This document shows, one piece after another, positions 46,024 to 54,910 of a stretch of DNA of 64,000 nt. Made by a program: the position numbers and the translations under genes. The DNA comes from Pseudomonas sp. QTF5. GTDB taxonomy: Bacteria > Pseudomonadota > Gammaproteobacteria > Pseudomonadales > Pseudomonadaceae. The notes below the pieces were generated by a model that made no database searches, had not been told where the DNA came from, and was given only the letters and a program-made list of their open reading frames with translations. The stretch's first letter is position 1. Every line of letters begins with the position of its first letter. Location of the stretch: the NCBI RefSeq assembly GCF_000512695.2, contig NZ_AZRW02000022.1, positions 1-64,000 on the forward strand, in the 5' to 3' direction.

Positions 46024-46076
46024 GTGTCTCGTCTTGAAGTCACTGTTCAACTGAACGTGACTCCAGGACGAGACAC
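46024..46076. promoter_or_regulatory. Long hairpin in the hemB/dedA divergent gap
   Basis: A 53-base imperfect inverted repeat. GTGTCTCGTC pairs with GACGAGACAC. After a four-base mismatch, AGTCAC pairs with GTGACT. GTTCA then pairs with TGAAC around two bases. No T-run follows on either strand, so it is not a simple terminator. It lies about 75 bases upstream of hemB and 134 upstream of dedA and may be a regulatory structure or operator cluster. Confidence 0.5.
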
Positions 46077-46209
46077 CTGTGCACCCCTGTGACAGGTAGC
46101 CGCATTCCATTGTCCTTGTAGGAAATGTTCACGTCGAGACACATTTTGACACTTTCCTGAATGTGTCCGAGGGGTTAGGCTGCGCGTTCATTTCGCCAGC
46201 ACCCAGACA

Positions 46210-46842
46210 ATGCTCCAACAATTTCTTCAGGAATTCGGCTACTTCGCCCTCTTTCTCGGCACGTTCTTCGAAGGCGAAACCATCCTGGTGCTCGCGGGCT
46301 TCCTTGCGTTCCGTGGATACATGGACATCAAGGTGGTGATGCTCGTGGCATTCCTCGGCAGTTATGCCGGCGATCAGCTGTGGTACTTCCTGGGACGCAA
46401 GCACGGGCGCAAATTGCTGGCGCGCAAACCGCGCTGGCAACTGATGGGTGATCGGGCGCTGGAACATATCCGCAAGCACCCGGACATCTGGGTGCTGAGC
46501 TTCCGCTTTGTCTATGGACTGCGCACCGTGATGCCAGTGGCGATCGGTCTGTCGGGCTATCCGCCGGGACGTTATCTGCTGCTCAACGGAATTGGCGCAG
46601 CCATCTGGGCCGCCGCGCTGGCTTCCGCCGCCTATCACTTCGGCGCAGTGCTCGAAGGCATGCTGGGCAGCGTCAAGAAATATGAGCTGTGGGTGCTGGG
46701 CGCCCTGCTGGTACTGGGTTTTTGCCTGTGGCTGCGGCGGCGCTTCAAGAATGCCCGTCTGGCGAAGAAGATCTACGCCGACGAGCAAGCGTTGAAAGCC
46801 GAACAGGCCAAATCCAGCGAACCTACGACGCCCATCGAGTGA
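46210..46842 (+). CDS. DedA-family membrane protein
   Basis: A 210-residue inner-membrane protein of the DedA (SNARE-associated, VTT) family. It has about five hydrophobic segments. Signature parts are the FGTFFEGETILVLAGF-like FLGTFFEGETILVLAGFLA (about 16-34), GDQLWYFLGRKHGR (about 58-71), and RFVYGLRTVMPVAIGLSGYP (about 99-118). DedA proteins move lipid carriers such as undecaprenyl phosphate or phosphatidylethanolamine across the membrane. Its 3' end overlaps that of the next gene by 20 bases. Confidence 0.92.
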   Translation: MLQQFLQEFGYFALFLGTFFEGETILVLAGFLAFRGYMDIKVVMLVAFLGSYAGDQLWYFLGRKHGRKLLARKPRWQLMGDRALEHIRKHPDIWVLSFRFVYGLRTVMPVAIGLSGYPPGRYLLLNGIGAAIWAAALASAAYHFGAVLEGMLGSVKKYELWVLGALLVLGFCLWLRRRFKNARLAKKIYADEQALKAEQAKSSEPTTPIE

Positions 46843-48058
46843 AGCGGTTTCTACAACAGTAGAGACCGATGCCGCTGAGCAGGCTGTAACTGAGCAACCC
46901 TACCCAGCCCACCGCGCTGCCCGGCCATAGCCCGACCATCGGCGCCAGCCACACCAGCGGCAGGTTCGATGCCAGACGCAACAGCTCCAGCTTCAACGCC
47001 TGCGGGCGATTTTCCAGGGCCATGCCCAACACAAACAGCCCCAGTGCCACGGCACCCCAGCCCAACACCAGGGCCGACGTCGGCAGGCTCTGTTCCAGGT
47101 TCATCAAGTAACTGCCCAAGGCGATATAGACACAAAATTGCAGCGCCACATACCACTGCTGGCGCCCGTCCAGCGGCACCTCGAATTTGCGGAACTGGCT
47201 CAGGTCCGGTTTGCTCATCGGGTATCTGGCCGCCACATCCGCCGGTCGCCAACCGGTGCGCATGAACCAGATCCGCAGCTTGTCCCACCAGTTTTCGGCG
47301 CGCCGAGCGTCATCCCATAGCTGCGCATAGAACTGCACGTTCGCCCACAATGGATTCCAGCTCGCCAGCGGCGTGGTCACGCCGAAAATCACCGGTTCGT
47401 TGTCGTCCTCTTCCTGGAACGAACCAAATAGACGGTCCCAAATAATGAACACCCCGCCGTAGTTGCGATCCATGTAGAGAGCATTCTGTGCATGGTGAGC
47501 CCGATGATTGGACGGCGTGACGAAGAACCATTCGAACCAGCCGAGCTTGGGAATGTGCCGGGTATGCACCCAGAATTGGTACAGCAGATTCAGCGCCGCA
47601 ACGCTGACGAATACCACCAGCGGCACGCCGAGCACAGCCAGGGGCAGATAGAAAATCCAGCTCAGCAGAAAGCCGGTGCTGGTCTGGCGCAAGGCCGTGG
47701 AGAGGTTGTAATCCTCGCTCTGGTGATGCACCGAGTGGGCGGCCCAGAGGATGTTGCGTTCGTGGCCCATGCGGTGCAGCCAGTAGTAGCAGAAGTCGTA
47801 GAAGACGAAAGCAAACACCCAGACCCAGACGCTGTCGGCCGACAGCTCGATCAAGGCCAGGTGCTTCAGGGCGAAAGCATAAGTCACCAGGCCGATGCCT
47901 TTGGTCAACAGGCCCGTGGTAGTCGACAGCACGCCAGTGCTGACGCTGTTGATCGCGTCTGCCACGCGGTAATTGCTCACCCCGCGCCAACGGTCGGCCA
48001 GCAACTCGACCGCAATCAGCACAAAGAAAAACGGCACCGCATACAGAATGAAGTTCAT
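46823..48058 (-). CDS. Sterol desaturase/fatty acid hydroxylase-family protein
   Basis: A 411-residue membrane enzyme of the di-iron hydroxylase superfamily. The eight-histidine pattern is present: HRMGHE (about 95-100), HSVHHQSE (about 108-115) and HRAHHAQN (about 190-197). About six membrane spans, several after the histidine motifs in a long C-terminal region. Substrate in bacteria is unknown; a membrane lipid is likely. It converges with the DedA gene. Confidence 0.92.
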   Translation of the reverse strand: MNFILYAVPFFFVLIAVELLADRWRGVSNYRVADAINSVSTGVLSTTTGLLTKGIGLVTYAFALKHLALIELSADSVWVWVFAFVFYDFCYYWLHRMGHERNILWAAHSVHHQSEDYNLSTALRQTSTGFLLSWIFYLPLAVLGVPLVVFVSVAALNLLYQFWVHTRHIPKLGWFEWFFVTPSNHRAHHAQNALYMDRNYGGVFIIWDRLFGSFQEEDDNEPVIFGVTTPLASWNPLWANVQFYAQLWDDARRAENWWDKLRIWFMRTGWRPADVAARYPMSKPDLSQFRKFEVPLDGRQQWYVALQFCVYIALGSYLMNLEQSLPTSALVLGWGAVALGLFVLGMALENRPQALKLELLRLASNLPLVWLAPMVGLWPGSAVGWVGLLSYSLLSGIGLYCCRNRFTRWAS

Positions 48059-48172
48059 GACGCGACCTGATCAGAATCGTTCAGCAGAGATTAGGTGTAG
48101 CCGCGAATTAACCCTATGGCAACGAGTGACAAATTAGTGGACATTTAACGCCATGAATCTGGAGAAAAGCCC

Positions 48173-48841
48173 ATGAGCAAAAAAATTGCAGTGATCCTTT
48201 CCGGCTGCGGCGTGTACGACGGCGCCGAGATCCACGAAAGCGTGATCACCCTGTTGCGGCTGGACCAACGCGGTGCCCAAGTGCAGTGTTTCGCACCCGA
48301 TATCGCGCAGTTGCACGTGATCAACCACCTGACCGGCGAAGAAATGCCCGAGTCGCGCAACGTGCTGGTGGAATCGGCGCGGATCGCCCGGGGCAACATC
48401 AAGGATATCCGTGAGGCCAGCGTCGAAGACTTCGATGCCCTGATCGTTCCTGGCGGGTTTGGATCAGCCAAGAACCTGTCGAACTTTGCCGTCGAAGGCG
48501 CAGGTTGCAGCGTTCAGCCTGACGTCCTGGCGTTGACCGAAGCGTTCGCCGAAGCCGGCAAACCGGTGGGGCTGATCTGCATCTCACCGGCCCTGGCCGC
48601 AAAGATCTACGGCCCGGGTGTGACCTGCACCATCGGCAACGATGCCGATACCGCCGCTACGATGAACAAGATGGGCGCCACCCATGCCGAGTGCGCGGTA
48701 ACCGACATTGTCGAAGACAAGGCTCGCAAGCTGGTGAGCACTCCGGCGTACATGCTGGCGCAATCGATCAGCGAGGCCGCTTCCGGCATCAACAAACTGG
48801 TCGACCGCGTACTGGAACTGACCCACGAAAACGACGAGTAA
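48173..48841 (+). CDS. elbB: Glyoxalase ElbB (isoprenoid biosynthesis protein)
   Basis: A 222-residue class I glutamine-amidotransferase-like protein of the ElbB/ES1 family. Family segments are VILSGCGVYDGAEIHESV (about 6-23), DALIVPGGFGSAKNL (about 88-102), and a nucleophile region LICISPALAA (about 136-145, Cys138). E. coli ElbB has glyoxalase activity and was linked to isoprenoid supply. ATG follows a GGAG-like site. It stands alone with a REP pair behind it. Confidence 0.93.
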   Translation: MSKKIAVILSGCGVYDGAEIHESVITLLRLDQRGAQVQCFAPDIAQLHVINHLTGEEMPESRNVLVESARIARGNIKDIREASVEDFDALIVPGGFGSAKNLSNFAVEGAGCSVQPDVLALTEAFAEAGKPVGLICISPALAAKIYGPGVTCTIGNDADTAATMNKMGATHAECAVTDIVEDKARKLVSTPAYMLAQSISEAASGINKLVDRVLELTHENDE

Positions 48842-48851
48842 CACTGCTCAA

Positions 48852-48942
48852 TGTGGGAGCGGGCTTGCTCGCGAAGACTGACTGACATTCAACATTGATG
48901 TTGGCTGATACACCGCTTTCGCGAGCAAGCCCGCTCCCACAG
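48852..48942. repeat. Inverted REP pair
   Basis: GTGGGAGCGGGCTTGCTCGC from 48853 faces its inverted copy ending at 48941, with about 40 bases between, in the convergent gap of elbB and yaiI. Confidence 0.9.
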
Positions 48943-48957
48943 GGTTCAATACATGGC

Positions 48958-49413
48958 TTAAGACTTGCGGGACAACCGGGTAAGTATCCGGTCCAGCGCA
49001 TTGGCGAACGCCTGCTTCTCACGCTCGCCGAACGGTGCCGGTCCGCCGCTCATCTGACCCTGCTCGCGCAGATCGGTGAACAGGTTACGCACCGCCAGTC
49101 GATCGCCCATGTTCTGCGCATCGAACTCCTTGCCCCGTGGGTCCAGCGCCGCAACGCCCTTCTTCACTAGCCGGTCTGCCAGCGGCACATCGCTGCAAAT
49201 CACCAATTCACCTGGCACCGCGTGTTCCACCAGATAATCGTCGGCGGCATCCGGGCCGCTGGGCACCACGATCAGCTTCACCAGGGCGAGGCCCGGTTTG
49301 ATCTGTGGCTGACCGGCCACCAGCACCACTTCGAACTGGCGCTTGAGGGCGAACTTCACCACCAGATCCTTGGCTGCCCGCGGGCAAGCGTCGGCATCGA
49401 TCCACACGCGCAT
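48958..49413 (-). CDS. yaiI: YaiI/YqxD-family (UPF0178) protein
   Basis: A 151-residue protein of the UPF0178 family, with a PIN-like acidic site. Typical sequence is MRVWIDADACPRAAKDL at the start, then VVPSGPDAADDYLVEHA (about 48-64) and ICSDVPLADRLVKKG (about 72-86). The conserved aspartates suggest a nuclease, but no activity is established to my knowledge. The start at 49413 has GAGGAAAA upstream; longer frames run into a REP and are not credible. Confidence 0.92.
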   Translation of the reverse strand: MRVWIDADACPRAAKDLVVKFALKRQFEVVLVAGQPQIKPGLALVKLIVVPSGPDAADDYLVEHAVPGELVICSDVPLADRLVKKGVAALDPRGKEFDAQNMGDRLAVRNLFTDLREQGQMSGGPAPFGEREKQAFANALDRILTRLSRKS

Positions 49414-49437
49414 ATTATTTTCCTCTGTTGAAAAACA

Positions 49438-49500
49438 TCGCGGGCAAGCCCGCTCCCACAAGGTTAGCGCTGAACCTGTGGGAGCGGGCTTGCCCGCGAA
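49438..49500. repeat. Short inverted REP pair (GCCCGCG variant)
   Basis: CGCGGGCAAGCCCGCTCCCAC from 49439 and GTGGGAGCGGGCTTGCCCGC facing it, only about 20 bases apart. Both arms carry the GCCCGC ending instead of GCTCGC, so the two arms changed together. Confidence 0.88.
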
Positions 49501-49519
49501 TATGAGCGCAGCGAATGCT

Positions 49520-51418
49520 TTAAGAAACCGACACCCGCCGCTTCTCGGCCATCCGGCTACGGCTGTACAGCACGATGATCGCAATGATCGCCACGGCCTG
49601 AGCACTCAGCGAATACGCATCAGCGTGAATCCCCAGCCAGTCGAAGTCAAAGAACGGCACCGGCCGCGTGCCGAAGATCCCGGCTTCCTGCAACGCCTTC
49701 ACGCCATGGCCGGCAAACACCACCGACAACGCGCAGAGCAGCCCGGCATTGATGCCGAAGAACAACGCCAGCGGCAGTTTCGCCGAGCCGCGCAAAATCA
49801 CCCAGGCCAGACCGACCAGCATAACCAGCGCCGTCGCCCCGCCCGCCATTACGGCGTTGTGCCCTGCCGGCCCGGCCTGTAACCACAGGGTTTCGTAAAA
49901 CAGGATCACTTCGAACAGTTCGCGATACACCGAGAAGAACGCCAGGATCGCAAACCCGAAACGCCCGCCGCCGCTCACCAGGCTGCTCTTGATGTAATCC
50001 TGCCAGGCCGCTGCGTGGCGACGGTCGTGCATCCACACCCCGAGCCAGAGCACCATGACACTGGCAAACAACGCCGTCGCGCCTTCCAGCAGTTCACGCT
50101 GGGCACCGCTGACGTCGATCACATATGCCGCCACCGCCCAAGTCGCCAGCCCGGCCAGCAGCGCCAGGCCCCAACCGATGTTGACGCTGCGCACCGCCGA
50201 TTGCTGACCGGTATTGCGCAGGAACGCGAGGATCGCCGCGAGCACCAGAATCGCTTCCAGACCTTCTCGCAACAGAATCAACAGACCGGAAATGTAGCTC
50301 AGCGACCAGCTCAAGCCATCACTGCCAAGCAAGCCAGCGGACTCTTTCAATTTGGCCTTGGCCGCCTCCAGACGCTCCTCGGCCTGGGCCACCGGCAAAC
50401 CGTCCTGCAATGACTGACGGTAAGCCATCAGGGACTTCTCGGTGTCTTTGCGCACGTTGGCGTCGACATTGTCCAGGGAGCTTTCGACCAGCTCGAAGCC
50501 TTCCAGGTACGCCGCCACCGACAGGTCATAGGCCTGATCGTGATCGCCGGCGCGGTAGGCCGCGATGCTCTTGTCCAACGTGGCGGCCGTGTAATCAAGC
50601 AGCTGCCCCGGGCCACGCTTGACCTGCGGCGGTTGCGCCCGTTGCGCTCGGAAGGTCGCGGCCGCTTGCGGACCTTCGGCGGCCTGCACTTCGGCTGGCG
50701 TCTGACGTGCCAGGTCGGCGATGTTGTAGGTTTTCCCGGATTTTGCCGCGGCCGGATCGGCACTGAAGCTGGCGATATAGGTCGCCAGGTCCCAACGTTG
50801 ACGATCATCCAGCTGATCGGCGAAGGCCGGCATGTCGGTACCTTCGACGCCCATGCCCAGCGTGTTGTAGATCGCGTAGAGGCTCAGACGGTCCAGTCGC
50901 ACGGCATCGCGCAGATTGGCCGGCGGTGGCGTCATACCGACACCTGCCGGGCCATCACCAGCGCCCGCATCGCCATGGCACACCGAACATTGCTGGGCAT
51001 ACAGCGGCGCGCCGCGAGTCGGGTCCGGGGTGATGACCGGAGCCTGGCTGACTTCATAGGTCACCGCCAGTTTTGCCCCCAGTTGCCGCGCCTGACGGGC
51101 GACATCCGCGCCGTCCTTACGCGCGGTGATCGCAGCGCCAAGGCTGCTGACGCCCTGCTCCAGCTCCGCGCGCTCGGGTTTGGCCGGCAAATCGGCGATC
51201 AAGCCGTGCAGAACCTTCAGGAATTCCTGCTGTTCGCGGTACTCGGACTCATCGATGACTTTGCCCGCCTCGACCGTCGCCGGGTAATCGGCGCCAATGT
51301 AATCGAGCAAATGCAGGGCCTTGGGCGCACCTTCTGCGGTTTCGGCCAGCGCATTGAAGCTGCAGAACGCGATCATCGGCAGCACGAGCCACGCCAGAAA
51401 ACGAGAGGAGGCAATCAT
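49520..51418 (-). CDS. Cytochrome c/FTR1 iron permease fusion
   Basis: A 632-residue protein with a signal peptide (1-25). The periplasmic part holds a c-type heme site CSVCHG (Cys144, Cys147, His148) and a cytochrome c fold to about residue 230. A helical periplasmic linker follows, to about 370. The C-terminal FTR1 domain has about seven spans and the paired iron motifs REGLE (about 384-388) and RELFE (about 504-508). It should couple ferrous iron oxidation or electron transfer to iron import. It stands alone, without EfeO or EfeB. An inverted repeat lies 25-45 bases upstream. Confidence 0.92.
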   Translation of the reverse strand: MIASSRFLAWLVLPMIAFCSFNALAETAEGAPKALHLLDYIGADYPATVEAGKVIDESEYREQQEFLKVLHGLIADLPAKPERAELEQGVSSLGAAITARKDGADVARQARQLGAKLAVTYEVSQAPVITPDPTRGAPLYAQQCSVCHGDAGAGDGPAGVGMTPPPANLRDAVRLDRLSLYAIYNTLGMGVEGTDMPAFADQLDDRQRWDLATYIASFSADPAAAKSGKTYNIADLARQTPAEVQAAEGPQAAATFRAQRAQPPQVKRGPGQLLDYTAATLDKSIAAYRAGDHDQAYDLSVAAYLEGFELVESSLDNVDANVRKDTEKSLMAYRQSLQDGLPVAQAEERLEAAKAKLKESAGLLGSDGLSWSLSYISGLLILLREGLEAILVLAAILAFLRNTGQQSAVRSVNIGWGLALLAGLATWAVAAYVIDVSGAQRELLEGATALFASVMVLWLGVWMHDRRHAAAWQDYIKSSLVSGGGRFGFAILAFFSVYRELFEVILFYETLWLQAGPAGHNAVMAGGATALVMLVGLAWVILRGSAKLPLALFFGINAGLLCALSVVFAGHGVKALQEAGIFGTRPVPFFDFDWLGIHADAYSLSAQAVAIIAIIVLYSRSRMAEKRRVSVS

Positions 51419-51441
51419 GAATAAATCTCAAATGGAAATAC

Positions 51442-51463
51442 GAAGTAACACATTGTTCACTTC
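51442..51463. promoter_or_regulatory. Inverted repeat upstream of the FTR1 fusion gene
   Basis: GAAGTAACA faces TGTTCACTTC with three bases between and one unpaired base. It lies 24 bases upstream of the start codon, in an AT-rich gap. It is not a good Fur box. A regulatory site or promoter element is possible. Confidence 0.3.
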
Positions 51464-51579
51464 CAATGAGTTTCACTCAAGCTTTGTTGTGTTGGTTTTT
51501 GCGGTGGGACCCACAATCGGTTGCTTCAGGCTTTCAACAAGTAATGGCATCGCTCTGAACATATGGAGTTAAAAAGCCA

Positions 51580-51607
51580 TTACATAGCCATCATCCCTGT
51601 CTATAAT
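51580..51607 (+). promoter_or_regulatory. Sigma-70 type promoter of the lipoprotein operon
   Basis: A perfect -10 hexamer TATAAT at 51602-51607 is preceded, 16 bases away, by TTACAT as a weak -35. It lies about 140 bases upstream of the first lipoprotein gene and points to it. Confidence 0.5.
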
Positions 51608-51745
51608 GCCTCGCCGTCGTTATTGCGATTCGGCATTTAAGCTCCTCTTTTTATGAGGAATTGGCAGGACGCCTGTCTCCCTGCCGATAGGTCCCAACAG
51701 CCCGACCAGCACGCGGCTGCTTATCTTCAGGGAAGATGTACCCCT

Positions 51746-53140
51746 ATGGCATTCCGTGCCCCAACCTTGATCGCGCTCAGCGCCGTCACGTTGCTTTCCG
51801 GCTGCTCGGCCTTTCGTAACTACGACTCGGAACTTGCACAAACCAACCAGCAACTGGCTTCAGGCAACGTCGACGCCGCATTGACCCTGCTGGAAAAGAA
51901 CAACACCAGCAAAGACAAAGACCTGCTCTATTACTTCGAGAAGGGCGAACTGTTGCGCGCCAAGGGCGATTTGTCCGGTAGCCAGAACGCCTGGACCAGT
52001 GCCGATCAGGTAGTGGGCAAGTGGGAAGACGCGGTCAAGCTCGACAGCGCCAAGTACCTGGCTCAATTCGGTAGCTTCCTGGTCAACGACAAGGTCCGTC
52101 GTTACGAAGGCTATGACTACGAAAAAGTCATGCTGACCACGCAGATGGCCCTCAACCTGCTGGCGGTAAACGATTTCGACGGCGCGCGCACTGCGATCAA
52201 GAAGACTCACGAACGTGAAGCGGTGATCGCCGACCTGCGTGACAAGGAATACCTCAAGAGCGAAGAGCAAGCCGAGAAAGAAGGCGTCAAAACCCAGTAC
52301 AAGGATCTTCAGGGTTACCCGGTGGCCAGCCTCGACGCGCCGGAAGTGGTCAGCCTGAAAAACAGCTATCAGAGTGCGTTCAGCCATTATCTGGCCGGTT
52401 TCGTCTACGAAGCCCTGGGTGAGAAAGATCTGGCGGCGCCGGGTTATCGCAAGGCCGCCGAACTGCGTCCGAACACGCCGCTGCTGGAACAGGCACTGGT
52501 GAATCTCGACAAACCCGTCAAGGACGAGAACAGCGACATCCTGATCGTCGTGCAAAGCGGTCTGGCGCCGTCCCGTGATTCGATCCGCATTCCGCTGCCG
52601 TTGCCGATCAGCAACAACGTGGTGATCACGCCGCTGTCGTTCCCGATCATCAAACCGGATACCTCCACTGCCGCCTTCGCCCAGATCGGAGTGGACGGTC
52701 AGCAGCTGGACCTGACCCAACTCAACAGCACCACTGCCATGTCCCGTCGCGCGCTGCGTGATGACATGCCGGGCATCATCCTGCGCACCACCGTGCGGGC
52801 GATCACTCGTGGTGTGGCACAGAAGCAGATCAACGAAACCAACCCGCTGGCGGGTCTTGCAGTCGGTATTACTTCAGCCGTACTCGAAGGTGCCGATACC
52901 CGTACGTGGCGCACGCTGCCGGACAACACTCAGGTGGTGCGTCTGCGTTTGAAGAAAGGCGAGCATAGCGTCACGCTGCCGAGCGCCGTGGGCGGCTCGG
53001 TGGTCAAGGTCACCGTCGATCAGCGCTTTCAGGTCATCACCCTGCGCGCCGTGGGCAATCAAGTATTCGCCAGCGGCGTGGCTGCGCACGTGATCCCGAG
53101 CGCCAACCCGACCGCCGTGGCCAGCCTCAAACAACCTTAA
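51746..53140 (+). CDS. COG3014-family lipoprotein
   Basis: A 464-residue precursor lipoprotein. The lipobox LLSGC puts the lipidated cysteine at residue 20. The start at 51746 is chosen to place the signal peptide at the N-terminus. The first 270 residues are helical and TPR-like (LEKNNTSKDKDLLYYFEKGELLRAKGDL, given in pieces: EKNNTSKDKD, YYFEKGELLR). The last part is beta-rich. It matches the uncharacterised COG3014 family. It begins an operon with three more envelope genes that include LpoB-like and CsgG-like proteins, so a role at the outer membrane or in wall synthesis is likely. Confidence 0.87.
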   Translation: MAFRAPTLIALSAVTLLSGCSAFRNYDSELAQTNQQLASGNVDAALTLLEKNNTSKDKDLLYYFEKGELLRAKGDLSGSQNAWTSADQVVGKWEDAVKLDSAKYLAQFGSFLVNDKVRRYEGYDYEKVMLTTQMALNLLAVNDFDGARTAIKKTHEREAVIADLRDKEYLKSEEQAEKEGVKTQYKDLQGYPVASLDAPEVVSLKNSYQSAFSHYLAGFVYEALGEKDLAAPGYRKAAELRPNTPLLEQALVNLDKPVKDENSDILIVVQSGLAPSRDSIRIPLPLPISNNVVITPLSFPIIKPDTSTAAFAQIGVDGQQLDLTQLNSTTAMSRRALRDDMPGIILRTTVRAITRGVAQKQINETNPLAGLAVGITSAVLEGADTRTWRTLPDNTQVVRLRLKKGEHSVTLPSAVGGSVVKVTVDQRFQVITLRAVGNQVFASGVAAHVIPSANPTAVASLKQP

Positions 53141-53155
53141 GAACGGAGTCTTTGC

Positions 53156-53527
53156 ATGCGCTTCAAATTCATCGCTGTCGTCGCCCTGGCCTTGCTGGCT
53201 GGCTGCGCGACCCCGCCACCGCCGGAGCCAGGCAGCGCTGCCAGCAAGGTCGTGGCCATGGGCAAACTCAAGAACATCGTGGTCGGCGCCATGCGCGTAG
53301 CCCGGGAAAACGGCTTCATGACGGTCAATACGCAGCTGAGCAACACCAGCTACAACAACAAAACCTTCTACTACCGTTTTGCCTGGCTCGGCCCTGAAGG
53401 CTTCCCGGTTGCCGAAGAGGAAACCTGGAAAAGCCAGATGATGTACGGCGAGCAGACCAGTTTCATTCAGGCCATTGCGCCAACCGCCAAAGCCGTGGAT
53501 TTCCGTCTGGAAATCAAAACGCCTTAA
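53156..53527 (+). CDS. YcfL-family (DUF1425) lipoprotein
   Basis: A 123-residue lipoprotein with lipobox LLAGC (Cys17). The mature part is a small beta domain with NTQLSNTSYNNKTFYYRFAW, typical of YcfL/DUF1425. In E. coli ycfL lies next to lpoB (ycfM), and the same pairing is seen here 39 bases downstream. Fifteen bases separate it from the gene before. Confidence 0.88.
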   Translation: MRFKFIAVVALALLAGCATPPPPEPGSAASKVVAMGKLKNIVVGAMRVARENGFMTVNTQLSNTSYNNKTFYYRFAWLGPEGFPVAEEETWKSQMMYGEQTSFIQAIAPTAKAVDFRLEIKTP

Positions 53528-53566
53528 GCCCGACACCCTATTCGTTCAGTTTTAGAGAGCATTCCC

Positions 53567-54154
53567 ATGTTTGCACGCTTTTCGTTCATCGCCGTCATCG
53601 CCCTCCTGGCCAGCGGTTGCGCCAACACTTCGCCAACGCTGGGCAGCAAAAACATCAGCTACGGCGACACCAAAGCCGTGGAAACCGTGACCAATGAGTT
53701 CGGCTCCACCGACCTGCAAATGATCGCTGAATCCATGACCCGTTCCCTGGCCCAGTCCGGCATCCTGCAAGGTCGCCCGGTGGTTCAGGTTTACGATGTG
53801 AAGAACAAGACCAGCGAGTACATCGATACCCGCGAAATCACCACCAGCATCAAGACTCAGCTGATGAAGACCGGCGTCGCCCGCTTCGCCAGCGACAACA
53901 CTGCGATGCAGAGCCAGGTTGACCAGCTCAAGCTGCAAAACCAGAGCGGTTTGTACAAGAAGAGCACTGTGGCCAAGACTGGCAACATGATCGCTGCCCA
54001 GTATCGCATCGAAGGTTCGATCAGCTCGATCGTCAAGCGCAGCAGCGACTACAAGGACGTCTTCTACAAATTCAGCCTGCAGTTGATCGACGTTGAAAGC
54101 GGTCTGGCCGAATGGATGGACGAAAAAGAGATCCGCAAAACCACGGAGCGTTAA
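53567..54154 (+). CDS. LpoB-like penicillin-binding-protein activator
   Basis: A 195-residue lipoprotein with lipobox LASGC (Cys18). The mature protein has the LpoB/YcfM globular domain: YGDTKAVETVTNEFGSTDLQ, then helix SMTRSLAQSG, and YRIEGSISSIVKRSSDYKD near 145-163. In E. coli LpoB spans the periplasm to switch on PBP1B. P. aeruginosa relies on a different activator (LpoP), so the target here is not certain. It lies three bases before the last operon gene. Confidence 0.87.
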   Translation: MFARFSFIAVIALLASGCANTSPTLGSKNISYGDTKAVETVTNEFGSTDLQMIAESMTRSLAQSGILQGRPVVQVYDVKNKTSEYIDTREITTSIKTQLMKTGVARFASDNTAMQSQVDQLKLQNQSGLYKKSTVAKTGNMIAAQYRIEGSISSIVKRSSDYKDVFYKFSLQLIDVESGLAEWMDEKEIRKTTER

Positions 54155-54157
54155 GCG

Positions 54158-54901
54158 ATGCGCGCATGGATTGGCATGATGGCCCTGGCTTGTGCGTTCA
54201 GCGTGCAAGCGGCCCCGAAAGTCGCGGTGACGGATCTGGCGTACCAGGAGCGAGTGGAGCAATACATCCACATCGTTTCGGCACAGAGCAACCACAGCCA
54301 GAGTTACTACGGCGCCAGCGGCTCTTCGAGTTACAACGAGATCGAAGCGACCAGCAGCTACATCGAACAAGGCGAGCTGCGTAAATTCACCGGCGACATC
54401 AAGGGCGAGATTCTGCGCACCGGTATGTTTCAGCTGGTGCAGGGCACGCCTTATACAGCATCGTCCAAAGGTGACGTGTATGACGTGATCAAGCGCATCA
54501 AGGCCGGTAGCTTCAAGGGTGCCGACTACGTGCTGTTCGGCACCGTGTCAGACATCGATTTCACCCGCGACACGACCGAGCTGGCCAACACCGACAGCTA
54601 TTCGGCAGTGCTGGGGCTGACGCTGGTGGCGGATTTCAGTCTGATCAACACCAAGACCTTTGAAATCACCTCGGCCTTCACGGCGATGGGCGAAGGTCAG
54701 GACACCAAACTGGTGAATGGGCGGGATATCAGGATTTCGCTGAACCGCCCACGGGTAGTGCGCGATGTGTCCAAGGCGCTGGGTGAAGATGTGGCTGCGC
54801 AACTGAGCCAACAGCTCGGCGGCGGTGGCTATGAGCAGCCGGGACAAGCCCCGTTGCGCAATAACCTGCCGCGGGATACGGCGCCGGTGATTCTGCACTG
54901 A
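54158..54901 (+). CDS. CsgG/LpoB-superfamily exported protein
   Basis: A 247-residue protein with a non-lipid signal peptide (1-18, VQA before APKVAV). The mature domain follows a CsgG-like plan: VAVTDLAYQERVEQYI, FTGDIKGEILRTGMF, and GADYVLFGTVSDIDF. A Ser/Tyr-rich segment (QSYYGASGSSSYNEIE) interrupts it. It is the last gene of the operon, and a terminator and repeats follow. It may bind the same partner as the LpoB-like lipoprotein. Confidence 0.83.
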   Translation: MRAWIGMMALACAFSVQAAPKVAVTDLAYQERVEQYIHIVSAQSNHSQSYYGASGSSSYNEIEATSSYIEQGELRKFTGDIKGEILRTGMFQLVQGTPYTASSKGDVYDVIKRIKAGSFKGADYVLFGTVSDIDFTRDTTELANTDSYSAVLGLTLVADFSLINTKTFEITSAFTAMGEGQDTKLVNGRDIRISLNRPRVVRDVSKALGEDVAAQLSQQLGGGGYEQPGQAPLRNNLPRDTAPVILH

Positions 54902-54910
54902 GTAGGCTCT

